From Acidobacteriota bacterium (GTDB lineage: Bacteria > Acidobacteriota > Terriglobia > Terriglobales > Acidobacteriaceae): a DNA stretch of 54,372 bases. Shown here piece after piece: positions 34,020-43,499 of the stretch. A program made the translations under genes and the position numbers. The stretch's first letter is position 1. Each line of letters starts with the position of its first letter. The stretch spans positions 1-54,372 of the forward strand of contig JABDBE010000016.1 of assembly GCA_013288805.1 (NCBI GenBank). Reading direction: 5' to 3'. The notes under the pieces were generated by a model, which worked only from the letters and a program-made list of their open reading frames with translations, did not search any database and was not told the DNA's origin.

Positions 34020-35477
34020 ATGCCGACGAATCGAATCTGTAGTCTTGTAGCAATCATCGCGCTTGCCTTAGCTGCCACGAACCCGATCGCGCATGCTCAG
34101 ACTTACGTCGACCTATACAACTTCGGGACCAACAGCGGAGACCCGCTTCCCGAAGAGAGCCAGAACACTTTAGTGCAAGGCCGTGATGGCAACTTATATG
34201 GCACGGCACAAGCAGGTGGAGCTCAGGGCTTTGGCGCAGTTTTTAAGATAACGCCGGGTGGGACACTGACTGTCCTTCATAGTTTCACGGGGAGCGATGG
34301 GAAATACCCTGCTAGCGAACTGACGTTAGGAACGGGCGGGAATTTTTATGGCACGACGCGGTTGGGTGGCACAGTTGGCGAATGTTCCGGTCTCGGATGC
34401 GGGACCGTATTCAGGATTACGCCGAGCGGGAATCTGACCACGCTCTACAATTTTACTGGAGGCGACGATGGAGCGCAACCTTACGCGGCCCCGATCCAAG
34501 CCACAGACGGCAATTTTTACGGCACGACGGAGTACGGAGGAATGGCAGGACTGTGCCCCGGTGGTTTTACCGGATGTGGGGGAATATACAAGATGACGCC
34601 TTCGGGGGCGATCACGGTGCTTCACGAGTTTGACGTGACCGACGGAAAATTTCCCGCTGGCGGTCTTGTTCAGGCTGATAATGGCAAGTTTTACGGAGTA
34701 ACACAGGCGGGAGGCGTCCACGGGGCGGGCGTGGGATTCAGCATTACCGCAGGTGGCAAATATGTCGCGCTGCACAGTTTCAAGGGCGACCCTAGCAGTC
34801 CGCTGAGTGTGCTTGTTGCGGGTAGCGATGGCAATTTTTACGGAACATGCGATGGTGGCGCGTCTAGCGGCGGAGCTGCCTACGAGATGGATGTGAACGG
34901 TAATGCCACCGCCCTGTATTCGTTCGGTAACAAATCTGGTGGGGGCCGGAACGGTCCACCCTTTGCTGGCTTGATCCAAGCAACGGATGGAAATCTTTAC
35001 GGAGTTACCTCTTCTAATGGGGGGCCTTCTACTGGTCCCGGCGTGATTTACCGGATAACCCTGGAGCGCGCGTATTCGTTCCTCTACGTCTTTACCCTCA
35101 CTGGCGGGTTCGACGCCTTCGTGAAACCGATCCAACATACCAATGGACTTCTCTACGGAGAAACCACCTACGGTGGTGACCTGAGTTGTGGCTTCGATGG
35201 TTCGGGCTGCGGTACGCTCTACAGTTTCGATATCGGGCTGGCCCCATTCGTGAGTCTGGTTTCCACCTCGGGCGGAATTGGGAAGACCATCGGGATTCTC
35301 GGTCAGGGGTTTGCAGGTACGACCGGGGTTTCGTTCAATGGCACCCCGGCTGCTTTTGCGGTCAAATCCGACACGTACTTGACGGCTACGGTCCCAAGTG
35401 GAGCGACGACTGGCTCTGTGACGGTCGCTACGCCGGGTGGCACGTTGGTGAGTAACAAACAATTCCGAGTGAACTAA
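34020..35477 (+). CDS. Secreted GloVer tandem-repeat protein with C-terminal IPT/TIG domain
   Basis: 485 aa from ATG with GGAGGTGC upstream. Signal peptide SLVAIIALALAATNPIAHAQ. Seven GloVer-type repeats (VLHSFTGSDGKYPASELTLG and similar, each with GNFYGTTxxGG) span about residues 28-395. About 85 residues with IPT/TIG-like features come last: GKTIGILGQGFAGTTGVSFN, followed by AFAVKSDTYLTATVPSGA and TGSVTVATPGG. It is a relative of the protein at 17011-18213, which lacks the IPT part. Several Cys pairs (SGLGCG, TGCGG, SGCG) inside the repeats might form disulphides outside the cell. Function unknown; surface adhesion or glycan binding is a guess. Confidence 0.87.
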   Translation: MPTNRICSLVAIIALALAATNPIAHAQTYVDLYNFGTNSGDPLPEESQNTLVQGRDGNLYGTAQAGGAQGFGAVFKITPGGTLTVLHSFTGSDGKYPASELTLGTGGNFYGTTRLGGTVGECSGLGCGTVFRITPSGNLTTLYNFTGGDDGAQPYAAPIQATDGNFYGTTEYGGMAGLCPGGFTGCGGIYKMTPSGAITVLHEFDVTDGKFPAGGLVQADNGKFYGVTQAGGVHGAGVGFSITAGGKYVALHSFKGDPSSPLSVLVAGSDGNFYGTCDGGASSGGAAYEMDVNGNATALYSFGNKSGGGRNGPPFAGLIQATDGNLYGVTSSNGGPSTGPGVIYRITLERAYSFLYVFTLTGGFDAFVKPIQHTNGLLYGETTYGGDLSCGFDGSGCGTLYSFDIGLAPFVSLVSTSGGIGKTIGILGQGFAGTTGVSFNGTPAAFAVKSDTYLTATVPSGATTGSVTVATPGGTLVSNKQFRVN

Positions 35478-35516
35478 GGTTGGATTCTCGGTTCTCGACG
35501 TCTTTGTGTAAAGAGT

Positions 35517-35744
35517 TTAGCCGTGACGTTGGGCCTTTTGGGTTGTCTTGCGTTGCGCCTTCTGGTATTTGTTGGCGGCTTTCTGCTGTTTCCTGGCGGC
35601 TTTGTTTAACGCCTTTTGCTCCTTGATGCCTGCCTTGTCGGCTTGGCGCGCGCTATTGGGGCCGGTGAAGATTTGGGCCGTGGCCGGCATCGACGATACG
35701 GCACTCAACGCGACCAGCAGGATGAGAGATGGGATTCGTTTCAT
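35517..35744 (-). CDS. Small exported Lys/Gln/Ala-rich protein
   Basis: 75 aa. Signal peptide KRIPSLILLVALSAVSSMPA, cleaved near ATAQ. The mature part is about 50 residues of repeated KxxxKAxRKQQKAxNKYQKA, highly basic and probably helical. No family recognised. Convergent with the GloVer-IPT gene, 39 nt away. Low sequence complexity limits confidence. Confidence 0.55.
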   Translation of the reverse strand: MKRIPSLILLVALSAVSSMPATAQIFTGPNSARQADKAGIKEQKALNKAARKQQKAANKYQKAQRKTTQKAQRHG

Positions 35745-35902
35745 AATATGCCCGTAATGGAAGATCCTACTGAGAGTTTACACCGAAGGTACGACGGGGG
35801 CTGGCTACGAATCCGTTGCCGAACATTACACGAGTAACGATGGTTGGAAACGGGATCACATAAAACGGGTTGTCAGTTGGCGGTTCTCCGATCTCAATTT
35901 TT

Positions 35903-36361
35903 TCAGACGATCTGAGTGGGCTGGCGCGGGGCGATCAAACCGACTTGCTGCAGGACTCTGGCGTGATCCCAATAAATGCGCTCGCCGCATATTTTGTGGT
36001 CGCGGAAGTAGACGACTGCGACCAGATCGACGGCGACCTTCTTGTTGGTGGGCGGCAGGTTGGGCAGAATCCAGTCCATTTGCGTAGTGTGGGTAAAGGT
36101 GAGGACCATTTCGTCGACCAGCGCATCGTCGCCAAGCACGCGGTGGGTAAGCTGGATGGCAATGTCGCTGGGCAAAAAATGGACGAAGCTGTCGCGATAA
36201 AAAGCGCGCACTTCGCTCTTGCCGCGTCCGCCCATGCCGGTGGGGATGTTGAGGACGAAGGCGTCGTCGGTCATGGTTGCGAGCGTGGCTTCGACGTCGT
36301 GCCGGAGGAATTCCTCGTCGGTGTGGAGTTTCCAAAGTTCTTCCATGGCGCGTTTTTCCAT
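35903..36361 (-). CDS. NTF2-like (SnoaL-type) fold protein
   Basis: 152 aa from ATG at 36361 (MEKRAMEELWKLHTDEEFLR), with GGGAG upstream; the frame extends further but without support. The pattern is that of the NTF2-like alpha+beta cone: an N-terminal helix, LATMTDDAFVLNIPTGMGG, REVLRAFYR-like ...VRAFYRDSFVHFLPSD, then strands LVDEMVLTFTH and AVDLVAVVYFRDHKICGERI, ending with a short tail. Members include polyketide cyclases and limonene-epoxide hydrolase, but many are uncharacterised. No catalytic assignment is possible. It is divergent from the CuA gene. Confidence 0.75.
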   Translation of the reverse strand: MEKRAMEELWKLHTDEEFLRHDVEATLATMTDDAFVLNIPTGMGGRGKSEVRAFYRDSFVHFLPSDIAIQLTHRVLGDDALVDEMVLTFTHTTQMDWILPNLPPTNKKVAVDLVAVVYFRDHKICGERIYWDHARVLQQVGLIAPRQPTQIV

Positions 36362-36536
36362 CGTGGCGTGCTCCCTGGAGGATCGCGGCCGGTGATTGCT
36401 TATCGGTGAATTATAGTCTGCCGGGATTCTGTGCCTGGTGCTCTTGTCAAGTGAAGGTAAATGTAACCGGGGATTCGAGTGTTGCATCCTTGTGTTCGGA
36501 GTTGATGTAAAGTCGCGAAGGACGGAGCGAAAGACT

Positions 36537-37139
36537 TTGCCCAATTCGAACTCGAAAGTCGTACTGGCACCGCCTCCGGCGGAAGAGCAGTCCGGCGGCG
36601 AAGTGAAGTCGAGTGCGAGGAAGATGATTCGAGTGGCTTTGATCAGCATCACCCTGGTTTGCGTGTGGCTGACCGTCCGATTTCCATTTCAGGCTGAGTC
36701 TGGCCTTGAGTATTTATTGAATGGGCCCAACAGCGTGAATCCGCAAACGCTGCATCTTCGCGGCGAATTTGTAGAAAGTAATTTGGGATCAACCGACGAT
36801 GCGGGCGGCGGAGTGACGGTCCGGATGATCGCGGAGCAATATCTTTTTGTTCCGCAGTGTGTCGTGGTGCCGGCCGGGGTTCCGATCCGTTTTCGGATCA
36901 CAAGCGCCGACGTCGTCCACAAACTGACGATCAGCGGGACCGAGGACCAGATCAAAGCAGTGCCCGGCTATGTGGTCGAGACCCGGTTGCAGTTTCCGCG
37001 GGCGGGGGTATACGAGATGCCGTGCCATGAGTTCTGCGGGCCGGGACATTACACAATGCGAAGCCGGTTGATCGCGGTTCCTCCGGAAGCGTTTCGAAAC
37101 TTGAGTCGGGAGGCGAGGAGGGATTGTGCTTTACAGTAG
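36537..37139 (+). CDS. CuA-domain protein, cytochrome c oxidase subunit II-like
   Basis: 200 aa from a TTG with GGACGGAG nine nt before it; an ATG 87 nt later (at the membrane helix) is an alternative start. One transmembrane helix (MIRVALISITLVCVWLTVRF) anchors a periplasmic cupredoxin domain. CuA ligands are complete: H128, C163, E165, C167, H171 and M174 in CHEFCGPGHYTM. The single helix and short size resemble subunit II of ba3/B-type oxidases. It overlaps the diheme cytochrome gene by 14 nt. No subunit I gene lies in the window, so this is an orphan electron-transfer module or part of a split locus. Confidence 0.85.
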   Translation: MPNSNSKVVLAPPPAEEQSGGEVKSSARKMIRVALISITLVCVWLTVRFPFQAESGLEYLLNGPNSVNPQTLHLRGEFVESNLGSTDDAGGGVTVRMIAEQYLFVPQCVVVPAGVPIRFRITSADVVHKLTISGTEDQIKAVPGYVVETRLQFPRAGVYEMPCHEFCGPGHYTMRSRLIAVPPEAFRNLSREARRDCALQ

Positions 37140-37884
37140 GGGGTTAAGGCGGATCGGTTCTGCTGTACTGACGGTCGCGATCGTAGTCATGATCTCGGGA
37201 AGTGCGCTTCTTCTGGGGTCGGACGCTGCTGAACCTCCGGTGCGAATTCCTTCGAACGTGGCGTGGACGGCGACAACGATCGCGAAGGCTTCCTCGGGAA
37301 ATCCACTTCGCGGGCTGATCATTGCGCGGCGTTGCGACCGCTGCCACGGCCGCGAGGGTTTCAGCTCGAGTCCTGCCGTGCCAAACCTGGCGGCCATGGA
37401 CCGGCTGGTGGTGTGGAAACAACTGGATGACTTCCGATCGGGCAAGCGAAGCTCTCCGGTGATGCAACCGATTGCCAATTCGTTATCCGAGCAAGACACG
37501 GCCGACGTCGCGGCTTACTACTGGATGATGCCGATTGCGCCGGATCCGATGGACGATCGCGCCTTCCCGCAGCCTTTGCCTGATCCAAAGCATGAAGCGG
37601 TGGCGGTGCGGCTTATCACCGCTGGTGATGGAAGCCGCGGATTGCCACCTTGCCAAGCGTGCCATGGTCCTATCGGATTGGTGACCGGGGCCCCGTCGCT
37701 TACAACGCAGAATGCTCCGTACCTTTTGGAGCAGATCGAAGCCTTTGCCAGCGGCAGGCGAGCCAATGACATTAATTTGAGGATGCGCAGCATTGCGACG
37801 CAATTGACTGAGGAGGAGAGGCAGGCTTTGTCGGAGTCATACGGTGCGGGTCTGGCACCGAGCGCCGGGCCTCCCGCGCGATGA
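37126..37884 (+). CDS. Diheme cytochrome c (c4-like)
   Basis: 252 aa from a GTG with GAGGAGGG upstream; the start overlaps the end of the CuA gene. N-terminal hydrophobic segment IGSAVLTVAIVVMISGSALL (signal or anchor). Two haem-binding sites are present: CDRCH at 70-74 and CQACH at 176-180. Each domain has the pattern of cytochrome c4 (GR..F..SPAVPNLAAM and GPIGLVTGAPSLTTQNAPYL). Probable methionine ligands are M113 (PVMQPIANSLS) and a later Met. It is likely to exchange electrons with the CuA protein in the periplasm. Confidence 0.87.
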   Translation: MLYSRGLRRIGSAVLTVAIVVMISGSALLLGSDAAEPPVRIPSNVAWTATTIAKASSGNPLRGLIIARRCDRCHGREGFSSSPAVPNLAAMDRLVVWKQLDDFRSGKRSSPVMQPIANSLSEQDTADVAAYYWMMPIAPDPMDDRAFPQPLPDPKHEAVAVRLITAGDGSRGLPPCQACHGPIGLVTGAPSLTTQNAPYLLEQIEAFASGRRANDINLRMRSIATQLTEEERQALSESYGAGLAPSAGPPAR

Positions 37885-37914
37885 GCACGTTTACTTCGCT
37901 GCGTCAGAGAAAGT

Positions 37915-39156
37915 TTATCGCGGGTCGCTGAGCTGATTGATGGTCGCGGTATTTGAGGGCAAGGTCGGTTTTGCCATGAAGAAATTGTGATCGTAGAGAT
38001 TGCGATACATCAATCCGGCAATCTCCGCTGCCTTGGGACCGAACGTCGGGCGACCGCCTTCGAGGAAGACGACTACGACAATGTGACCAACATTAGTTTT
38101 GGCGTAAGAGGCAAACCAGCCAAAGCGGGTTCCGGCGTGAGAGCAGGTTCCGGTCTTGCCTAGAACTTCTTCTTCATTGAAATTTGTGCGCAGGCGGCGG
38201 GCAGTGCCGAACTCCACGGCGCCTTCCATTCCGTCAGAAATTTCAGGGATCAGCGGAGCGATATCCAGGCGGCGCTTTACAACGGGCTGGAAGTCCGCGA
38301 TCTCTTCGGGGGTCGTCGGATGCTGCAGGTAGTAGAGCGTGCCGCCATTGGAGATGGCCGAGACCAGTGCGCCCAGTTGCAACGGAGTTACGGAAACGCC
38401 TTCACCGAAAGAGCACATCTTCCCGACGCCTCCGAGCTTGGAGGAGATTTCTTCGTTGGGATAAATGCCCAGCTGTTCGCCAGGGATGCTGTAGCCGGCC
38501 AATTCGCCGAGTCCGTATTGATGCGCGTAGTAGCTGACTTTCTCAAATCCTAATTGACGGCCGAGCGCTTCGAAGTATGCGTTGTTGGAGTGCGCCAGTG
38601 CCATGGTCAAATTCATGTGATAGCGGCCACCCAAACGAACTTCGGTTTCCTTGGTAATAATGCCTTCGTTGAGAGCGGCGAGAGCGACCGAGAGTTTGAT
38701 AGTGGAGCAAGGTTGTGCACCGCTCGAAAGCGCGAGCTTCTGATTCACCATCGCCAGAATGCGTCCGCTGGTGGGCTCGATGGCTACGACTGTGCCATTC
38801 ATGCCGCCGAGAGCATCGATAGCGGCTTCGCGCACAATGGGATCTTCGCCGGTGGAGACGTCGCCTTCAGTAATATCCTGCGCGAAGGAGCTGGTGTAGA
38901 AACGTTCGTAGTAGCGATGTCGGGCATGCAGCGTGGTATGCGCCGTCGTGGTTGCGGCCGTGGTAGCGCGAGCGTGCGCCAAGTGATGCATGCGCCGGCG
39001 CGCGTGCTGACTTTCGCTGATTTTTTGGGACTTGGATTTGTGAGTGGTCAGAGAATGAGTGCTGACGGTTGCGGCGATGCCAGCTTGGCAAACCGCTACA
39101 AGAAAGATGCCTGCGAGAAAAAGGCCGATGCCAGTCGAACGATTCCCTGAATTCAC
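37915..39156 (-). CDS. Penicillin-binding protein, transpeptidase domain only
   Basis: Peptidoglycan D,D-transpeptidase-type protein. Motifs in 431-residue numbering from TTG 39210: SxxK as STIK (169-172), SxN as SNN (208-210) and KTG as KTGT (352-355). An N-terminal membrane helix (GLFLAGIFLVAVCQAGIAAT) is followed by a Ser/Thr/His-rich linker of about 60 residues. The N-terminal dimerisation domain of FtsI or PBP2 is missing, so the enzyme is a short, transpeptidase-only type. I placed the start at GTG 39156 (413 aa) because of an AGG-rich stretch upstream. GTG 39183 or TTG 39210 are possible. It is transcribed after ftsZ (229-nt gap), so a cell-division role is plausible. Confidence 0.82.
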   Translation of the reverse strand: MNSGNRSTGIGLFLAGIFLVAVCQAGIAATVSTHSLTTHKSKSQKISESQHARRRMHHLAHARATTAATTTAHTTLHARHRYYERFYTSSFAQDITEGDVSTGEDPIVREAAIDALGGMNGTVVAIEPTSGRILAMVNQKLALSSGAQPCSTIKLSVALAALNEGIITKETEVRLGGRYHMNLTMALAHSNNAYFEALGRQLGFEKVSYYAHQYGLGELAGYSIPGEQLGIYPNEEISSKLGGVGKMCSFGEGVSVTPLQLGALVSAISNGGTLYYLQHPTTPEEIADFQPVVKRRLDIAPLIPEISDGMEGAVEFGTARRLRTNFNEEEVLGKTGTCSHAGTRFGWFASYAKTNVGHIVVVVFLEGGRPTFGPKAAEIAGLMYRNLYDHNFFMAKPTLPSNTATINQLSDPR

Positions 39157-39439
39157 TTTACTGTACCTGTCCCCGGAGTTCACTGCTATATGTAGCAAGA
39201 AACCGGCCAATGATCGACGCCACCGGCTAAGTCCTCACCAGACTAGATGTTATGAAACTTCATCTGGATACGCAATCTAAAACTTGCTTTCCGCAAAATA
39301 TCCTCTGTTTGATGTAACCCACTGTGGATAATTGGGTTGCGGTCGCTCAAGCACACGGTACGGGCCTTTAGTAACTTTAGCGATGTTACTGGAACGATAC
39401 CTCCCAAAGAGGAAAATGTTTTCCCACTAAATCGAGCTA

Positions 39440-40693
39440 CTACATGGTTTCATTCCGCTTGCGCAAGAATGCCGGAACGTCGAGGTCGGACTGCTCGAAA
39501 TTCGCGATCATAGCGTTGCGCATGCTGTCGACGGAAATGGATTCGGTCGAGACTGCGACTTGGTGCGCGGATTGTTCCATCACCATCGGCGGAGGCGGCG
39601 GCTCGGGATCAAGCTCGCGTTCTTGTCTGGGCTCGTCGAAAAAATCGTCGTGAGGCGAAGCGTTCTCTCGGGAAACTATGAAAGTGGGCCGCTCTTCGTG
39701 CCGCCGGTGATGACGGTCGGAGTCTTTGAAGCCAGTGGCGATGACTGTGATCTTCACGGAGTCCTTCATCTTTTCATCCATCACGGCGCCGAAAATGATG
39801 TTGGCATCTTCGTGCGCGGCACTTTGAATAATGGTGCAGGCTTCCTGGACTTCGGCGAGTTTCAGCGAAGAGGATCCTGTGATGTTAATCAGGATGCCGC
39901 GGGCGCCGTCGATGGCTCCGGCTTCGAGCAGCGGCGAGGCAATCGCTTTTTGTGCGGCTTCGGTAGCCCGGCGCGCGCCGTTGGCCGTGGCTGCGCCCAT
40001 GACCGCATAGCCCATGCCGGCCATGATGGCTTTCACGTCGGCGAAGTCGCGATTAATGATGCCGGGAATGGTGATGATATCGGAGATTCCCTGCACGCCT
40101 TGGCGGAGAATGTCGTCGGCGATGCGGAAGGATTCGAAGAAGCCGGCATCCTGCGCGACGGCGAGCAATTTTTCGTTGGGGATCACGATGGTGGTGTCGA
40201 CGGATTCCATCAGCTCGGAGATGCCGCGCTCGGCTTGCTGCATGCGGCGTTTGCCTTCGAAGGCGAATGGCTTGGTAACGACGGCGACAGTGAGCGCGCC
40301 CATCTCGCTGGCGAGTGACGCAATGATTGGAGCGGCTCCGGTTCCGGTGCCGCCGCCGAGGCCAGTGGTGACGAACACCATGTCGGAGCCTTCAAGGGCT
40401 TCGATGATTTTGTCGGAGTCTTCGAGCGCGGCTTTGCGTCCGACTTCGGGATTGGCGCCGGCGCCGAGGCCATTGGTGAGCTTGACGCCGAGTTGAATCT
40501 TCATGGGCGCGCGCGACATGCGCAGGGCTTGCAGGTCGGTGTTCGCGACCACGAATTCGATGCCTTCCATGCCGGCATCGATCATGCGGTTCACGGCGTT
40601 GCCGCCGCCTCCACCCACACCGATGACTTTGATTTTTGCGTCGTTGCGGGCTTCTTCGTTAAAGCTGATGCGAATGTCGTTTTCATTTTTCAT
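39440..40693 (-). CDS. ftsZ: Cell division protein FtsZ
   Basis: Tubulin-like GTPase that forms the division ring (417 aa from ATG at 40693; 11 upstream codons are open but not needed). Conserved parts: [18 protein letters not shown] (21-38), the GTP-binding GGGTGTG (113-119) and T7-loop region. A variable linker with Pro/Glu ([13 protein letters not shown]) precedes the conserved C-terminal peptide [12 protein letters not shown] that binds FtsA. It follows ftsA by 51 nt. Confidence 0.98.
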   Translation of the reverse strand: MKNENDIRISFNEEARNDAKIKVIGVGGGGGNAVNRMIDAGMEGIEFVVANTDLQALRMSRAPMKIQLGVKLTNGLGAGANPEVGRKAALEDSDKIIEALEGSDMVFVTTGLGGGTGTGAAPIIASLASEMGALTVAVVTKPFAFEGKRRMQQAERGISELMESVDTTIVIPNEKLLAVAQDAGFFESFRIADDILRQGVQGISDIITIPGIINRDFADVKAIMAGMGYAVMGAATANGARRATEAAQKAIASPLLEAGAIDGARGILINITGSSSLKLAEVQEACTIIQSAAHEDANIIFGAVMDEKMKDSVKITVIATGFKDSDRHHRRHEERPTFIVSRENASPHDDFFDEPRQERELDPEPPPPPMVMEQSAHQVAVSTESISVDSMRNAMIANFEQSDLDVPAFLRKRNETM

Positions 40694-40744
40694 GGTTACT
40701 GCACCTCGATGGATTTTGTTCTGCACTGCTAAACCCGTGAAGAT

Positions 40745-41965
40745 TCATGCTCCCTTTTTTGCGAACAGGCCCATCAGACGCGAACTCCAGCGGGTGTCTT
40801 GCAGGCCGCGGGCGATTCGCGAGCGATGGCCGTAAAAAATCATTCCCAGAACTGTGGCGTACTCGGGCTCGGCTAAAGTCGATGGCATTTTCGCCAGCGC
40901 CGTCGGCCAGGATAAGCGCATGGGACGCCTCAGCACGGATTCGGCGATATCGAGAATCCCGGCCAGACGCGACGTGCCTCCACTCAACACAATTCCACCT
41001 ACGCAAACATCGAGCATGCCGCTGTGGCGCAGGTTGTCGCGCAGCATCTCGAACAGTTCGCGGGCCCGGGGCTCGAGAATTTCTCCGACCATGCGTTGCG
41101 AAATTAGACGCGAAGGCCGGTCGCCAACCGAAGGGACTTCTACTTCGTTCCCTTCGGGAATCAGGGTCACGATCACGTTGCCATACAGCTTCTTGATCTT
41201 TTCCGCTTCGGCCAACGGAGTGCAGAGTCCAACTGAAAGGTCGCTAGTGAAATGATCGCCGCCGATCGGGATGACAGCGGTATGAATAACCGCGCCTTCC
41301 TGAAAAACGATGAGGCTGGTTGAGCCTGCACCCAAATCCATCAGGCATACGCCGAGTTCTCGTTCATCGGCGCGCAATACAGCATCGGCGCAGGCCAGGG
41401 GCTCGAAGACGGTATCGTCGACATGCACGCCGGCGCGGTTCACCGCCGTTACAACATTTTGCGTTGCGCTCGATCCGGCGGTGACCATGTGTACGCGGAC
41501 TTCGAGGCGCATGGCCATCATGCCTAGGGGATCGTGCACACCGCTTTGCTCGTCGAGAATGAATTCCTGCGGCAGCAGGTGCAGAATTTCACGATCCGCG
41601 GGCAGGGGAATGGCGCGAGCCTTGTCGACGGCAAGACGAATTTCGTCGCGCGCAATTTCACGCGCGCGCGTGCCCAGACTGAGGCCGCCGTGACTGTTCA
41701 TGCCCCGAACATGCGAACCGGCAACGCCAAGCAGCGCATGCTCGATGGGAGCGCCGCAAACATCTTCGGCCTGCTCGACGGCTTTCTGGATCGACGCCAC
41801 GGCCTTTTCGAGATCGACGATCACGCCCTTACGCGAGCCGCGCGATTCGGAAATTCCGTGTCCGCGGTAGCGCAGGCCGGAGTCGGTGACCTCGGCCACC
41901 AGCACGCAGGTCTTCGCGCTGCCCACGTCAATTGCCGTCAGAAAATTGTGCTGCGGATTCGCCAT
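40745..41965 (-). CDS. ftsA: Cell division protein FtsA
   Basis: Actin-like ATPase that anchors FtsZ to the membrane (406 aa). It begins NFLTAIDVGSAKTCVLVAEV, has the FtsA-type phosphate loops (LMDLGAGSTSLIVFQEG and IVLSGGTSRLAGI) and the 1c domain. It ends in a basic amphipathic helix (SRIARGLQDTRWSSRLMGLF) that inserts in the membrane. It starts 2 nt after the ftsQ stop and precedes ftsZ, the usual order. Confidence 0.97.
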   Translation of the reverse strand: MANPQHNFLTAIDVGSAKTCVLVAEVTDSGLRYRGHGISESRGSRKGVIVDLEKAVASIQKAVEQAEDVCGAPIEHALLGVAGSHVRGMNSHGGLSLGTRAREIARDEIRLAVDKARAIPLPADREILHLLPQEFILDEQSGVHDPLGMMAMRLEVRVHMVTAGSSATQNVVTAVNRAGVHVDDTVFEPLACADAVLRADERELGVCLMDLGAGSTSLIVFQEGAVIHTAVIPIGGDHFTSDLSVGLCTPLAEAEKIKKLYGNVIVTLIPEGNEVEVPSVGDRPSRLISQRMVGEILEPRARELFEMLRDNLRHSGMLDVCVGGIVLSGGTSRLAGILDIAESVLRRPMRLSWPTALAKMPSTLAEPEYATVLGMIFYGHRSRIARGLQDTRWSSRLMGLFAKKGA

Positions 41966-41967
41966 GC

Positions 41968-43311
41968 CTATGGGTGGTCCTCTCCTTTGGCAATCGATGG
42001 ACTCGGTTTGCTTCCTGGTTTCACGGCGACTGTTCCTGTAGCCGGCGGTGCAGCTGGAGTTGTTTTGATCGGGCTCGGAGCGGACGGTGACTGCGTCGTC
42101 GGAGCGATGGTTTTCGCGACGCTTTGATTTTGGGCCGATAGATTTTGAGCCGGCGCGCTTTGTGCGGGTGTCGCTTTTGCTGCCACTTTGTGGTGCGGTT
42201 TCTTTGCGACTTTCTTTGCCACGGCTTTTGTCAGCGGCTTTGAGGCTGGAGCGAGAACGGGCGTCGATTTTTGCGCGGGAACTTGCGTGATCAGCGCGGC
42301 CGGTTTCATTCCCGCTGCCATGGCGACCTTAGCAGATGACTTCGAAAGCGGCGGTTGCTTGATCGTCCCTTGTAAATCGGGGTTCACGATAATCTGCCCG
42401 TCATAGCGCAGGTCGACGGATTCCAGCTTGTCGAACTGCTGGCGCCATTCGCGCACGTGGCTCACGTACACCTTGTAGCGTTCGAGATAATTGGACGATC
42501 CCAGATGCACGAGCACTTCGCCTTGAGGATCGCTGGGGAGAACTTTTACATCCTCGGGGTCGGAGAGATCCACTTCGCTGAGTTCCTGCGAATAGTGTGC
42601 TCCGGCCGCGTCCAGTTGGCTGACCAGGTCGTTATAGATTTTCATACGCGCGGCGCGCGTGGAGGCGGGCTCGCCAGAATTCATTCCCAGGATCACCGGG
42701 AACGAATACTTTTTCTTGCCCGCCGCGGGCAGATCCATGAGCGTACCTACGGGGTCGATCAGCAGGATTTTGGAGCCGACGCGGGCGAAGGCTACGGGCG
42801 TGCGTTCGTGAATTTCAATCTTTAGGCGATTGGGAACGAAGCGCATCACGCTGGCCGATTCCACCCAGGGGATTTTTTCGAGAGTCTGCTTTCGCTCGCT
42901 TAGCGGCACAAAGAAGATGTTGCGCCCGATGTCGCCGCCCATGACTTCCAACACCTGATAGCGGGTGACGTTCTGCAGTCCCGTGATTTCAATGTCATCG
43001 CTGGAGTCAACCCGGAAGCGCCATGAATGTTCGCCGTAGTGATACAAGGCCGCAACCGCCGTGCTGCCGACGAATAAGATGACCGCCGCGAGAATGCCCC
43101 AGGTCAGGCCAGTGGCGGCTTTTTTGGGCAAAGATCCCCGGCGAACGGAGACGCGCTTTTGTCCGCGCAGGAAGGGCGATTCCTGTTCCACGTCCAGGTC
43201 GAGCATGCGCGCATCGTCGAGAGCGCCGTCGGGCGCTGGGCGCGCCGGCTCGTGGGCCGGTGGATACAACTCCTCCTGCGAGATGGTGGAACCGCTTTTT
43301 CGCGCCATCAA
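41968..43311 (-). CDS. ftsQ: Cell division protein FtsQ with extended C-terminus
   Basis: Bitopic divisome protein (447 aa; typical 250-300). After a cytoplasmic tail with RGQKRVSVRRG, one membrane helix (GLTWGILAAVILFVGSTAVA) leads to the POTRA domain (IEITGLQNVTRYQVLEVMGG, IPWVESASVMRFVPNRLKIE). A beta domain follows, ending about residue 325 (LRYDGQIIVNPDLQG). The last roughly 115 residues are Ala/Pro/Lys/Gln-rich (PAQKSTPVLAPASKPLTKAV and similar), of low complexity and probably disordered in the periplasm. It is the first gene of ftsQ-ftsA-ftsZ here; murC/ddl are not in the window. Confidence 0.93.
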   Translation of the reverse strand: MMARKSGSTISQEELYPPAHEPARPAPDGALDDARMLDLDVEQESPFLRGQKRVSVRRGSLPKKAATGLTWGILAAVILFVGSTAVAALYHYGEHSWRFRVDSSDDIEITGLQNVTRYQVLEVMGGDIGRNIFFVPLSERKQTLEKIPWVESASVMRFVPNRLKIEIHERTPVAFARVGSKILLIDPVGTLMDLPAAGKKKYSFPVILGMNSGEPASTRAARMKIYNDLVSQLDAAGAHYSQELSEVDLSDPEDVKVLPSDPQGEVLVHLGSSNYLERYKVYVSHVREWRQQFDKLESVDLRYDGQIIVNPDLQGTIKQPPLSKSSAKVAMAAGMKPAALITQVPAQKSTPVLAPASKPLTKAVAKKVAKKPHHKVAAKATPAQSAPAQNLSAQNQSVAKTIAPTTQSPSAPSPIKTTPAAPPATGTVAVKPGSKPSPSIAKGEDHP

Positions 43312-43499
43312 AACAGGTCAGTTGTCGTCAGTGAATCGCTGAGCGGAATAACTATAACTGCTTTTGGGGAATTGAGGTAGATGAAAGTTGGTGCATGGTG
43401 TGAAAAGCACGCGGACGAGCGGGCTGAGCTCTGTTTTATGGCGCAGGCGGCGGTAGGCTCGGCATTTGCTGCGCGGGGAGGCGGGAGTAGCGGGGACGA

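Noticed and set aside
35870-36409. 179-codon plus-strand frame opposite the NTF2-like gene
   Set aside because: The minus strand encodes a recognisable NTF2-like fold with a ribosome-binding site; the plus frame has none.
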